Under the pieces are notes generated by a model. It had not been told where the DNA came from. It worked only from the letters and a program-made list of their open reading frames with translations, and made no database searches. Positions 1 through 8,524 of a DNA stretch of 64,000 nt are shown here, one piece after another. The stretch is from NCBI GenBank assembly GCA_902774845.1, contig CACYJU010000002.1:62001-126000 (forward strand). Reading direction: 5' to 3'. Source of the DNA: an uncultured Bacteroidota bacterium (lineage in GTDB: Bacteria > Bacteroidota > Bacteroidia > Bacteroidales > P3). The translations under genes and the position numbers were made by a program. The first letter of the stretch is position 1; each line of letters opens with the position of its first letter.

Positions 1-587
1 ATAATCTGTGACATTGCTGTCGCCACGCATCCTACAGGAGCTGTGTTATAGTCTATCTCAGGGCAATAGGCGTTGTATGGCCAACCCTGATCCCACGTGC
101 TGCTCATTAGATAGGTTAGGCCGTCTTTCCTCTGTCCACTTTTAGGCTGTGGGACTCTTAGTTTTTCCCACTGAGCCGCAACCTCCGGCGAAGCGGGAAG
201 GCCGTGATTCTGCCCATACGACACTTCGTCAGCACGCTGACGAAGATAGCTCTTGAATCCGTCAGGGAGATAATCAAGCCTTATCTTCCCTTGGTTCGAG
301 AACGCCAAGACTGGCTGAACACAATCGTCGCCAGACACCACTACATAGCCATCTTCTGAGACGTTGAAAATATAAAGTGCCGGTACTGAAAGTCTTTCGT
401 TATTGATAGTGGCTACCAGTGTCGGTAAGCCTTTGATATTGTTTAAATATGCGAATCGTGTGGCCACAGACAAAGCTTCGCTGCTGTCAACCACGGCAGC
501 GCCTGCTGTCGGCACCAACAGACTCAAAAGCAGGAAGGCTAAAAAGCTATGCTTTGATCTCTTTTTTTCTTTCTTTTCGATTAACAT
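1..587 (-). CDS. C10 family (streptopain-like) cysteine protease, N-terminal part
   Basis: This partial gene runs off the left end of the window. Translating the minus strand from the ATG at 587 gives a basic N-terminus, a hydrophobic segment (SFLAFLLLSLLVPTAGA) read as a signal peptide, a Spi-like propeptide with YVVVSGDD, and at the window edge GCVATAMSQI, the catalytic-cysteine motif of peptidase family C10. The prototypes are streptopain and the Bacteroidales enzymes such as interpain and PrtT. The product should be a secreted zymogen protease; many Bacteroidales members carry a type IX sorting domain, but that end is not visible. The start overlaps the last 41 bases of the efflux gene upstream, so it may be translationally coupled. 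Confidence 0.85.
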   Translation of the reverse strand, partial: MLIEKKEKKRSKHSFLAFLLLSLLVPTAGAAVVDSSEALSVATRFAYLNNIKGLPTLVATINNERLSVPALYIFNVSEDGYVVVSGDDCVQPVLAFSNQGKIRLDYLPDGFKSYLRQRADEVSYGQNHGLPASPEVAAQWEKLRVPQPKSGQRKDGLTYLMSSTWDQGWPYNAYCPEIDYNTAPVGCVATAMSQI

Positions 588-3500
588 ACCATATATAAAC
601 GACAGGAACCACAAAAATATTGAGTAGGGTTGAAGTAAAAAGTCCACCAAGCACCACAACAGCCATCGGAGCTTGTATCTCGTTACCTGCCTTTGATGCT
701 GATAACACCATGGGTATCAGTGATAAAGCTGTAGTGAGAGCTGTCATGATAATGGGGTTGAGCCTATCTAATGATCCTCTTTTCACAATTTCCTCGACAC
801 CGACCGATGTTTTTTGCCCCATGCAAGTACTCTCTTGACCGTCAACTGCCAACTGCTGATACTTGGCAATCAAAAGTATTCCATTTCGGGTAGCTATGCC
901 GAAGAGGGTTATGAATCCTATTATCGCCGGTATGCTCAACAGATTCGACGACAGCTTCACAGCTATCACTCCTCCGATAAGTGCCAAAGGTAGGTTGAGT
1001 AACACAATAAGCGAAAGCGAAAGGTTGTGGAACTCGGTGTAGAGCAACAGGTATATGACTATTAGGCAGAGTAGGAACACCAACACTAGCGTACGCGATG
1101 CGGCTTTTGCTGTCTCGAACTGCCCGCCGTAGTCTATACGGTAGCCTTCGGGCAACTTAATCTCCTTGTCCACAATGGTTTTTATGTCATTCACCACGCT
1201 CATGGCATCTCGTCCGCTCACATTTGCCGATACCACCAGCTTGCGTTGCACATTCTCTCGTGAGATAGTGTTAGGACCTCCACAAGAGACCACATCGCAC
1301 ACTTCAGACAACGGTACGGCGACACCGTTCCCTCCGGCCACTATCATGGCATCCTTCACATCGTCGATGGTCGGACATTCGCTGTCGCTCTTCAACTTCA
1401 CTACCAAGTCAAACGCCCGTTGTCCTTCATACACCTCACACAGCTTCTCTCCACCGAAGGCAAGTTCTACAAAATGATTGAACTCTTCGATGGTGATTCC
1501 GTAGTGGGCCAGCTTGTCGCGGTCGGGTCTCAACTGTAACTGTGGCACCTCAGTCTGCTGCTCTACGTTCACATCCACCAACCCTTTTACATCTGCTGTG
1601 ACGCTCTTTATCTGATTGCCTATCATATATAACTGGCTCAGGTCGTTGCCAAATATCTTTATCGCAATGGTGGCCTGCGTGCCGCTCACCATATGTTCTA
1701 TACGATGCCCCAGCGGCTGACCTATACTTACAGCTATCCCAGGTATGGTTGCTATCTTCGACCGGACATCGTCCATAAACTCTTGCTTCGATCGTTTGCC
1801 AAGGGTAAAATTCACATCTATCTCCGCTCCGTTTGTGGCCTGCGAGTGCTCGTCGAGTTCCCCTCTCCCTGTACGTCGTGATGTGGAGGTGATCTCGGGT
1901 ATCGCAAGAAGCTGTTCCTCTATAAGGTTACCTATCTTGTTGCTCTCTTCTAGCGAGATGCCTGGCTTGGCTACGGCTGCGATAGTTAGAGAGCCTTCGT
2001 TGAACTCTGGCAAAAAGCCTCTACCCATGGTAAAAAGCAACACTACAGCACCTACCAGAAGCGTTGCAGTGGTACCCACGACGATACCTCTGTGGCGCAA
2101 CGCTCCGTCAAGCATCCTTCCATACAGTCCGCTCATCTTACGGCTTATCCAACTCTCTTTCTCATTCTTCGACAGATATTTATCCGAAGAGAGGAGCATC
2201 TTACACAAAAGCGGTGTGATAGTCATGGCCACTACCAGCGACATGAACAGAGCTGTCAAATAGGCCACTCCGAGCGGCTTGAGCATACGTCCTTCGAGTC
2301 CGCTGAGGAAGAAAAGCGGCACGAAGGTTATCATGATGATTAGCGTGGCGTGGATTATGGAACTGCGTATCTCCGACGATCCTTTAAACACCACCTCGTA
2401 TGCCGAGAGCCGTTCACCCTCGGGCAGCTTATGGTTCTGCCTCAACCGTTTGTATACGTTCTCTACATCGATTATGGCGTCATCCACCAACGAGCCTATC
2501 GCTATGCACATTCCTCCCAGGGTCATGGTATTGATATCCAGTCCCATAAGATGAATGCAGAGTACCGTGCCCAACAGCGAAAGCGGTAAAGCCACTATAG
2601 AAATTAGCGTGGTGCGGAAACTGCCAAGGAAGAGGAACAGAATTGCTATCACACATACCGCTCCTTCGACAAGCGAGCGTCCCACATTGCCTACCGACGA
2701 CGAGATAAAATCAGCCTGGCGGAATATATGAGTATTCATCGTCACATCCTCAGGGAAACTCTTTGCGATATTAGAGAGATTCTTTTCTATCTCTTTCGTC
2801 ACCTTCAGTGTGTTGATGTTTGGCTGCTTCGACACCGAGAGGATTATCGCCGGAGAAGCGTTTGCCGAGGCATAGCCTTGCTTTATGGCATTTCCAACCC
2901 TCACTTCGGCCACATCGTAGAGCCTCACCGTACCGTCGTTAGTGGTCTTCACTAGACTCTTGCCCAGTTCCTCGATGTCGCAACTTCGAGCCATCCCTCG
3001 CAATGTGTACTCATTGCCGAAATCCCGTACTACTCCTCCTGTAGAGTTGCTTCCCAGCGAGACCCCTACCTGCTCTATCTCGTCGATGGTTACCCCGTAT
3101 GTCGCCATTCTCACTGGATCGGCTACTATCTGATATTGCTTGTAATCGCCTCCGATTATGGTCACCTGCGACACTCCGCCTGTACCCAATATGGCTGGTT
3201 TCACTACCCACTCAGCCAGGGTTCTCAGATCCTGCATCGAAGTCTGCTGACAACTTATTGCCTCATCTGTGCACGAATCTGCTGATTGTCCAGTCTGGGC
3301 ATGGGTCTGCAAACTCACAAAAAGTATCTCTCCCATCACACTGCTCTGCGGAGCCATAACAGGTGTTACGTCGGTTGGCAACTCACCTCCCAAGGTGGTG
3401 AGCTTCTCACTCACAATCTGGCGAGCCTTGAACTGATCCATACCCCAGTTGAACTCTACAAATACAAACGAGCTGCCCTGCATCGAGGTGGACCGAACTC

Positions 3501-3741
3501 TACGCACATTGGTTGCTCCGTTCACGGCTGTCTCTATCGGGAACGACACCCTCCGTTCCACCTCTTCGGGCGCCATGCCGTGGGCATCAGTCATCACCAC
3601 CACCGTAGGCGCTGTCAGGTCAGGGAAAACATCGATATCCGTATTTCTCCCAGCCCAGATGCCGGCAACGGTGAGCAGCACCGCAGCCAGCAGTATGAAA
3701 AGCTTGTTATCCAAGCTGAATTTTATGATTCTGTTTAGCAT
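547..3741 (-). CDS. Heavy-metal efflux RND transporter, CusA/CzcA family
   Basis: The product is an inner-membrane proton-driven pump of the heavy-metal-efflux RND family, about 1064 residues, the normal size. It starts with LNRIIKFSLDNKLFILLAA leading into TM1 and carries the DIDVFPDLTAPTVVV segment typical of CusA/CzcA. The central helix has the paired acidic residues in SLVDDAIIDVENVYKR, and both halves show the large periplasmic loops. I chose the ATG at 3741, which follows the TolC-like stop as TAATATG; the longer frame begins only at a TTG. It is the third gene of an operon with the outer-membrane and adaptor components. The metal (Cu/Ag or Zn/Co/Cd) cannot be read from the sequence. 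Confidence 0.93.
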   Translation of the reverse strand: MLNRIIKFSLDNKLFILLAAVLLTVAGIWAGRNTDIDVFPDLTAPTVVVMTDAHGMAPEEVERRVSFPIETAVNGATNVRRVRSTSMQGSSFVFVEFNWGMDQFKARQIVSEKLTTLGGELPTDVTPVMAPQSSVMGEILFVSLQTHAQTGQSADSCTDEAISCQQTSMQDLRTLAEWVVKPAILGTGGVSQVTIIGGDYKQYQIVADPVRMATYGVTIDEIEQVGVSLGSNSTGGVVRDFGNEYTLRGMARSCDIEELGKSLVKTTNDGTVRLYDVAEVRVGNAIKQGYASANASPAIILSVSKQPNINTLKVTKEIEKNLSNIAKSFPEDVTMNTHIFRQADFISSSVGNVGRSLVEGAVCVIAILFLFLGSFRTTLISIVALPLSLLGTVLCIHLMGLDINTMTLGGMCIAIGSLVDDAIIDVENVYKRLRQNHKLPEGERLSAYEVVFKGSSEIRSSIIHATLIIMITFVPLFFLSGLEGRMLKPLGVAYLTALFMSLVVAMTITPLLCKMLLSSDKYLSKNEKESWISRKMSGLYGRMLDGALRHRGIVVGTTATLLVGAVVLLFTMGRGFLPEFNEGSLTIAAVAKPGISLEESNKIGNLIEEQLLAIPEITSTSRRTGRGELDEHSQATNGAEIDVNFTLGKRSKQEFMDDVRSKIATIPGIAVSIGQPLGHRIEHMVSGTQATIAIKIFGNDLSQLYMIGNQIKSVTADVKGLVDVNVEQQTEVPQLQLRPDRDKLAHYGITIEEFNHFVELAFGGEKLCEVYEGQRAFDLVVKLKSDSECPTIDDVKDAMIVAGGNGVAVPLSEVCDVVSCGGPNTISRENVQRKLVVSANVSGRDAMSVVNDIKTIVDKEIKLPEGYRIDYGGQFETAKAASRTLVLVFLLCLIVIYLLLYTEFHNLSLSLIVLLNLPLALIGGVIAVKLSSNLLSIPAIIGFITLFGIATRNGILLIAKYQQLAVDGQESTCMGQKTSVGVEEIVKRGSLDRLNPIIMTALTTALSLIPMVLSASKAGNEIQAPMAVVVLGGLFTSTLLNIFVVPVVYIWYVNRKERKKEIKA

Positions 3742-3742
3742 A

Positions 3743-4927
3743 TTAGTTCTCAAATTTTTCAAGTGCCAATACCGTATGTTCCAACTCGTGCGCTATCTCC
3801 AGTATCTCAATCTCTGAGTCGTGGTAGAACTCCACCTGCTGTAGATAGTTCTCCAACGTTATCTCGCCAGCCTCGAACGCTTTCAGCAGTAGCTCCTCGC
3901 TGTTAAATCTCGTAAAAGTTTCTTGCAGGTTCTGTAGGTTGTGTGACAACGTCTGCGCCTTGCGGTAGAGTCCTTTCAGGTGGTTGTACTGCCGTGCATA
4001 GATGTTTTCGTATTCTGCTTGCGCATAACGCTCCTGTGCCTGTGCCTTCTTTATGGTACCCTTCTGATGCCATAACGGGAGGGTTGCCTGTACCGTTACC
4101 CCGCGAAAAGTCTCACCTACCACATTCTCGCTGGCATAACCCACAGCCATCTTTGGCAGCCATTCGGATTTAGCTAGCTTTGCTTGCTCCTCGCTTATCG
4201 TCTGCTGTTGCTTCAGGAGTTTCAACTCGGGATTCTTGCTTGACGCCTTCTCGAACCATTGGTCGAAATCCGACGGCAGGTTCACCCTTTCATACTTGTC
4301 CTGGGCGAACGCCAGCTGCTTGCCTCCGTTGAGCATCTTCAGGTTGTCTAGCATCATGTCGCGTTCGGCTTCAGCACTATGAAGTTTGTTCTCTATCGAA
4401 GCCAAGTCCATCGCAACTCGATTGTATTCCAGTATGCCGCATTCGCCAGCTTCCATCTTGCGCTCATAGAGTTCTGCCACCCTCCGTGCGTTTTTCACAC
4501 AGTGGGCGTAGAGTGTCACATAGGCGTTATAGTACACCATATCCGCACAGGCTTCCATGGCCTCCGTCAGCAGTTCTATCCGTTGTCTGGCATAGTCGTT
4601 GTCGCTATACTCTGTCGTAAGTTTTCTGATACGATTTTTGTGCACATACACCGATGGCATCTCAAATGACTGTGTCACTGATAGATCCCAACGCTTTCCT
4701 ATGTCAGATGGTGAACCCCAATAGTAACCGAAAGCCACCTCCGGGTTGTCCAGAAATGTGGTTGCTCTGGCTTCCGCTTTCTCGGCATCATTCCTTGCTT
4801 TCAAAGCTTTGAATCCTGGACTGTTTTTCTCAAGCGAGTCAATCACCCATCCATATCGCCCTTGAGCACAGATCTCTACCGACAAGCATACCAGAAACAG
4901 TAAAATTATTGTTTTATATAGTTTCAC
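3743..4927 (-). CDS. TolC-like outer membrane efflux protein (CusC/CzcC type)
   Basis: This is the outer-membrane channel of the tripartite metal efflux system. The 394-residue protein has a cleavable signal (TIILLFLVCLSVEICAQ) followed by two long helical hairpin regions rich in Ala, Glu, Lys and Leu, as in the outer membrane efflux protein family. It is slightly short for TolC, as is usual for CzcC-type channels in Bacteroidetes. It sits between the CusB-like and CusA-like genes, and its stop is separated by one base from the ATG of the pump gene, consistent with co-transcription and stoichiometric expression. Confidence 0.88.
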   Translation of the reverse strand: MKLYKTIILLFLVCLSVEICAQGRYGWVIDSLEKNSPGFKALKARNDAEKAEARATTFLDNPEVAFGYYWGSPSDIGKRWDLSVTQSFEMPSVYVHKNRIRKLTTEYSDNDYARQRIELLTEAMEACADMVYYNAYVTLYAHCVKNARRVAELYERKMEAGECGILEYNRVAMDLASIENKLHSAEAERDMMLDNLKMLNGGKQLAFAQDKYERVNLPSDFDQWFEKASSKNPELKLLKQQQTISEEQAKLAKSEWLPKMAVGYASENVVGETFRGVTVQATLPLWHQKGTIKKAQAQERYAQAEYENIYARQYNHLKGLYRKAQTLSHNLQNLQETFTRFNSEELLLKAFEAGEITLENYLQQVEFYHDSEIEILEIAHELEHTVLALEKFEN

Positions 4928-4978
4928 GTCTTTGTCTATTAAACTGTTAAACTATTAAGCTCTCTACCCCTTAAACAA
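4928..4978. repeat. Short 8-bp-period array between the CusB-like and TolC-like genes
   Basis: Successive units ATTAAACT, GTTAAACT, ATTAAGCT, CTCTACCC and CTTAAACA can be read at an exact 8-bp period in the 51-bp gap. The arrangement resembles the octamer arrays elsewhere in the window, although this one is short and degenerate. Confidence 0.5.
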
Positions 4979-6175
4979 TCAATGCACATGTCCTGCGTGG
5001 GGGTCTAGCGCACTGGCTCCCTGGGCCATCTTTACCATCATAGCACCCCTTTTGACCACAATCTCTCCTTCTTTAAGTCCCGATGTCACCACTGTTCGTT
5101 TTCCATCAGTTCCTTCGAGGGTCACCATCCGTTTCTCAAAAAGCTCTGGCGCTATCTTAACGAAGACAAAGTTATTCCCCATCTCCTCCACAATGCCGCC
5201 ATTATCAACTGCTATCACCTCCTCTTCGGCTTCCGAGACGATGTACAGTTTAACAAAACTTCCGGCAATAAGATTGCCACAATTCTGTATTCTGAACGTG
5301 ACGGGAATCAGCGGGTTCTGGCTGTCCGACGCTTTGCCGTAATTTACAAAAGCGCCCTTCAGCTCTTCCAACGTGTACACCCCTCCACCGTCGGGCAGTT
5401 CTATGTTGGCGGTCTTGATGTTTCTCAGGCTGGCATAGTATCGAGGCGACAGCTCAGCCCTAAGGTACAGATCTTTGTTCTGCGATATTGTCACCACCGC
5501 CTGTCCTGCTTCCACATATCCACCATTCTGCACTCCTATACTTTTTATGTATCCGCTCATCGGGGCACATACCACGGCACCCGATGGCGAGAAGTTGCCT
5601 TTAAGGTTATCGTAGGCTGCTTTGGCTCCCTCGTAGGCTGCCCGACTGCGTTCCAACTCGGCTTGCGACACAATACGGTCTTTCGCCAACTCGGCTTTGC
5701 GCTCATATTCTGCTTTGGCCGCCTGGTAGTTGGCAGCAGCCTCCTGATACCTCACGTTCATATTCCCGTCGGCCATGCCACTGCTCTCTATCGTGAACAG
5801 ACGCTGTCCTTTTTTTACGCTCGCCCCCTCCACAATGTCGCCTCCTGCAAAGCGCACGATACCCGAAGCACGGCTGGCAGCAACTTGCTCATCGCCAGCT
5901 GCCGACACCACCTGTGCTGTAGTCTTTATCACGCGTCCAAACTTCTCCTTACTCACCTCCGCCGTGGCAAAATCGATAATACTGCTCTGTTCCTCGGTGA
6001 ATTTCACGCTGTTGGCTGGAACATCGTGATGATGATCCTCCTCGTCGTGATGATGGTGGTCATGGTCGTGATGATGGTCATGTTCATGATCATGGTGGTG
6101 CTCATGATGGCACGCTGTTGTGCAGCCTAGACACAGACCCAAAACTATAGAAATGACGATCTTATAAATTTTCAT
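4979..6175 (-). CDS. Efflux RND periplasmic adaptor subunit, CusB/HlyD family, His-rich N-terminus
   Basis: The protein is the periplasmic membrane-fusion adaptor linking the CusA-like pump to the TolC-like channel. From the ATG at 6175 it is 398 residues: a lipoprotein-type signal (IVISIVLGLCLGCTTAC), then a segment of about 30 residues made almost entirely of His, Asp and Glu, then the lipoyl/barrel-sandwich and helical hairpin regions (AKAEYERKAELAKDRIVSQAEL, shown here only in part by KDRIVSQAEL), a beta-barrel and a membrane-proximal domain. The His-rich tail presumably binds or senses metal. The longer reading frame begins at a TTG two codons earlier. It is followed by the outer-membrane component. 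Confidence 0.9.
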   Translation of the reverse strand: MKIYKIVISIVLGLCLGCTTACHHEHHHDHEHDHHHDHDHHHHDEEDHHHDVPANSVKFTEEQSSIIDFATAEVSKEKFGRVIKTTAQVVSAAGDEQVAASRASGIVRFAGGDIVEGASVKKGQRLFTIESSGMADGNMNVRYQEAAANYQAAKAEYERKAELAKDRIVSQAELERSRAAYEGAKAAYDNLKGNFSPSGAVVCAPMSGYIKSIGVQNGGYVEAGQAVVTISQNKDLYLRAELSPRYYASLRNIKTANIELPDGGGVYTLEELKGAFVNYGKASDSQNPLIPVTFRIQNCGNLIAGSFVKLYIVSEAEEEVIAVDNGGIVEEMGNNFVFVKIAPELFEKRMVTLEGTDGKRTVVTSGLKEGEIVVKRGAMMVKMAQGASALDPHAGHVH

Positions 6176-6273
6176 AGTCAAAACTCCTGTTTAAATAAAT
6201 ACTGACATTCGTGAAAGATCCTATGTCACATGGAACCTTTCCGTAGATTAATCTGGATAAATGTTTATCCTTT

Positions 6274-6696
6274 TCAGCAATATACAGGAGGGCCTCTCAG
6301 TGTAGCCGTAGATGCATACCCCGCAGCATAATTGAAAGTTGGAGGCTGCAAGCTGAAACTGCCGACCACTGGCAAATCAGGAACATCTGTTCCTTCTGTA
6401 ATATCAAACCACTGACCACTGATAACTGACCACTGATCATTAATAACTAACCACTTGTCGTCCTTTGAACTTATAACCAACTGCGACAACAGATCCTGCA
6501 GTTTGCAGCATCCGTCATGGTGGTCACAATCGTGGTCATGATGGTCACACTGGCATTCCAGTTCGTTCTCAAACACCAGTCCACCATCACAGCAGTCGTG
6601 ATGATGATGCGGCACCACAGAGTGCAGGACGATGATAAAGCAAGCCGCCATAATCATCCCTACAGCTCCGATATTCCTATGACCCATAGTCCGCAT
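6274..6696 (-). CDS. Small His/Cys-rich secreted protein, first gene of the metal-efflux cluster
   Basis: I do not recognise a named family. The protein of about 140 residues has an N-terminal hydrophobic segment (GAVGMIMAACFIIVLHSVV) followed by PHHHHDCC, then a cluster of His, Cys and Asp (CQCDHHDHDCDHHDGCC) that must bind a soft or transition metal. It precedes the CusB-like gene by about 100 bp and a TATCTTTG promoter box lies directly upstream. Because that box places transcription near 6700, the ATG at 6696 or at 6687 is more likely than the upstream TTG at 6702. The C-terminal third (WLVINDQWSVISGQWFDI) is encoded by a 7-bp tandem array and may not be ancestral to the protein. A periplasmic metal chaperone or sensor role is inference from context. 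Confidence 0.75.
   Translation of the reverse strand: MRTMGHRNIGAVGMIMAACFIIVLHSVVPHHHHDCCDGGLVFENELECQCDHHDHDCDHHDGCCKLQDLLSQLVISSKDDKWLVINDQWSVISGQWFDITEGTDVPDLPVVGSFSLQPPTFNYAAGYASTATLRGPPVYC
6406..6456. repeat. 7-bp-period tandem array inside the His-rich gene
   Basis: Units ACCACTG, ACCACTG, ATAACTG, ACCACTG, then ATCATTA, ATAACTA and ACCACTT follow at an exact 7-bp period. The array is read through as coding sequence in the His-rich gene. Confidence 0.75.
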
Positions 6697-6706
6697 AATC
6701 AATTTG

Positions 6707-6714
6707 CAAAGATA
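6707..6714 (-). promoter_or_regulatory. Promoter -7 box TATCTTTG for the metal-efflux cluster
   Basis: On the minus strand TATCTTTG matches the Bacteroidetes -7 consensus TAnnTTTG and lies about 10-20 bases upstream of the His-rich gene. No clear TTTG -33 box was seen. It would drive the His-rich gene and possibly the efflux operon. Confidence 0.7.
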
Positions 6715-6766
6715 CTATTTTTCGGTAAATACGAGTAAAATGATATTTAAAAGAATCACCTATCAA

Positions 6767-7756
6767 TCATTCACCTCTTCTGAAAAGCCACGTTAAAAAC
6801 CCACATAAAGCTTTCCCCTCATTACTTGTTTTTGTAAGTTTTTCATTAAACACCATGCGTTTTTTAGCACTTTTTCTGTCATTACACAATGCATCTCCTC
6901 CCTCAAGGTTACCATGATACCTTTGGTATGACAATGTTTTTAACCTCATTCTGATAAAATCCTCATCTCTCCCAAACTCCCTAGCAAGCTTCTGTATAGA
7001 GTACCCTTTCCTCCACTTCTGATCCAATAATTTGTCATCTTCTATAGACCAATACTCACCTGACTCACCAACCATTTTTCTTGTAGAAGCACTCATTCCA
7101 TTCAATGTGATTACTGACGCGACAAGTTTATGGTGCATACCCTCATATTCAAGGCCCAATGATAAAGTGAGATATATATTCTGTAGACCTATCTTTTTTT
7201 CACCGACATATCTAAACCACTCCAAGAACGATGGATCAGTAACAGGTAGTGTATATGAGTGTCCTTTATGGGAAAATTCCATACGAACACGGGATTTCCC
7301 CATATCATCCTCTTCAAATGCCATGGCCTTTTCTACGTAGATAAGCATTAGAGAGTAATTGTCACAACCTCGATAGTCTGCACTAAGAGTTCTATCTTGA
7401 TTACCGAAGGGAAAATCATGGACAGTATCTAATAGTCTTTCTACTATTTCTTTTGTCGGTTTTATGTTACCAACAGACACCATATTCGAATATGTGGTAT
7501 CTTCTGTATGCATGTTGTGGGGAGACGCAACCGTATCTGTCAATTTTATTATTGTAAAATAACCTAACGGTATTGCCAGAGTCTCTGGTATTTCCCCATA
7601 CTGTGTCTGCGCAATGGGACGAATCCACCGAGGAATTCCATCTGGTCTCTTTACAATAGACCACTCATCCAGAGTCTTGTAGTCAATCTCAACACCGGCA
7701 ATACAACGTCCACCCCTTTTGTAGGAATTCGCCAGGCAGATGAAAAATTTATCCAT
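6767..7756 (-). CDS. Dual-OB-fold protein with C-terminal helix-turn-helix, partner of DUF488
   Basis: The 329-residue product starts MDKFFICLANSYKRGGRC, a beginning I associate with the dual-OB-containing domain found beside DUF488 proteins. About residues 1-210 look like two beta-rich OB-type units. About residues 235-280 (WSIEDDKLLDQKWRKG, then IQKLAREFGRDEDFIRMRL) are a Myb/sigma-like helix-turn-helix of the kind that ends many bacterial nucleic-acid enzymes. The C-terminus is basic. The longer frame begins at a TTG at 7792, so I chose the ATG at 7756. The DUF488 gene ends 32 bases upstream. The DNA is more AT-rich than its neighbours, suggesting transfer. Nucleic-acid binding is inferred from fold; the exact reaction is unknown. 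Confidence 0.72.
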   Translation of the reverse strand: MDKFFICLANSYKRGGRCIAGVEIDYKTLDEWSIVKRPDGIPRWIRPIAQTQYGEIPETLAIPLGYFTIIKLTDTVASPHNMHTEDTTYSNMVSVGNIKPTKEIVERLLDTVHDFPFGNQDRTLSADYRGCDNYSLMLIYVEKAMAFEEDDMGKSRVRMEFSHKGHSYTLPVTDPSFLEWFRYVGEKKIGLQNIYLTLSLGLEYEGMHHKLVASVITLNGMSASTRKMVGESGEYWSIEDDKLLDQKWRKGYSIQKLAREFGRDEDFIRMRLKTLSYQRYHGNLEGGDALCNDRKSAKKRMVFNEKLTKTSNEGKALCGFLTWLFRRGE

Positions 7757-7788
7757 AATTTTTATGAGCGTCTTTCCGACAGGGAAAA

Positions 7789-8415
7789 TCAAACATTTTC
7801 AAAGACCAATTGCCGAACATAGCCTATTTCTTTATTTTTTAGTCTATAGGCATCGATGCGTTGGTCTTCCTCTGTATAAGTCCCAAACATGTAGTCGACC
7901 TCACTTAGATGGTATCTTTTCGAATGTAAATAAGTTCGTATCATTTTCCGCTCCAAATCTGCATGCGATACAAGCGTTGATCCCTTGAGAATATGTTGAA
8001 CATCCATTCCTTGGTCATAAAAATAGCGAGACACAAGAGCAAATCTATGGCAATCTAATGGCTCCGCCTCTGAACACAGGAAAGCAATCTGATAACCTTG
8101 TGAGATACCATTCATAACCCTTTCCACCCCTCGTTTGAAGTTTGTCGTCTTTACCGCTATCCTAAAATCAACCATTCCATTGTCATCCAAACAATCACTT
8201 CTTCGAGCTCCAAACTCCAACCCAAAATGCGTATAAACAATATTGTTTCTACACAAAACCAATTTGAGCACCTCTTGATTAAATTGAGGTGCATATTTAC
8301 TTGCAGGGATAGTCCGAACATCAATAACACAATCTATCTTGAATGTGTTTAATGCATTAATAAACTCATTCAATGATTGGTTAGAGTGTCCTATGCTATA
8401 CAGTCTATTGAACAT
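7789..8415 (-). CDS. DUF488 family protein (rhodanese/phosphatase-like)
   Basis: The 208-residue protein begins MFNRLYSIGHSNQSLNEF, the standard DUF488 start, continues with VIDVRTIPASKYAPQFN, and contains FLCSEAEPLDCHR, the family's CxE...CHR signature with the conserved cysteine and arginine. DUF488 is placed in the rhodanese/phosphatase-like superfamily; its substrate is not established, and links to nucleic-acid modification and conflict systems have been proposed. The ATG at 8415 is preferred over a TTG at 8439 because the promoter box at 8437-8444 would put the transcript start near 8430. It is the first gene of a two-gene unit with the dual-OB protein. Confidence 0.88.
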   Translation of the reverse strand: MFNRLYSIGHSNQSLNEFINALNTFKIDCVIDVRTIPASKYAPQFNQEVLKLVLCRNNIVYTHFGLEFGARRSDCLDDNGMVDFRIAVKTTNFKRGVERVMNGISQGYQIAFLCSEAEPLDCHRFALVSRYFYDQGMDVQHILKGSTLVSHADLERKMIRTYLHSKRYHLSEVDYMFGTYTEEDQRIDAYRLKNKEIGYVRQLVFENV

Positions 8416-8436
8416 TTGTACTATCCTTCTCACTTG

Positions 8437-8444
8437 CAAAGATA
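8437..8444 (-). promoter_or_regulatory. Promoter -7 box TATCTTTG for the DUF488/dual-OB pair
   Basis: TATCTTTG on the minus strand matches the Bacteroidetes -7 consensus. It overlaps the artificial TTG extension of the DUF488 frame and so decides in favour of the ATG at 8415, leaving a leader of roughly 15 nt. Confidence 0.72.
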
Positions 8445-8524
8445 CAAACTTAATCCCAAAACAACACTGTTTTCTTTCTGTTTTATGAAAAATGTGTAAT
8501 TTCGCCTTGTAAAATCATACTATT

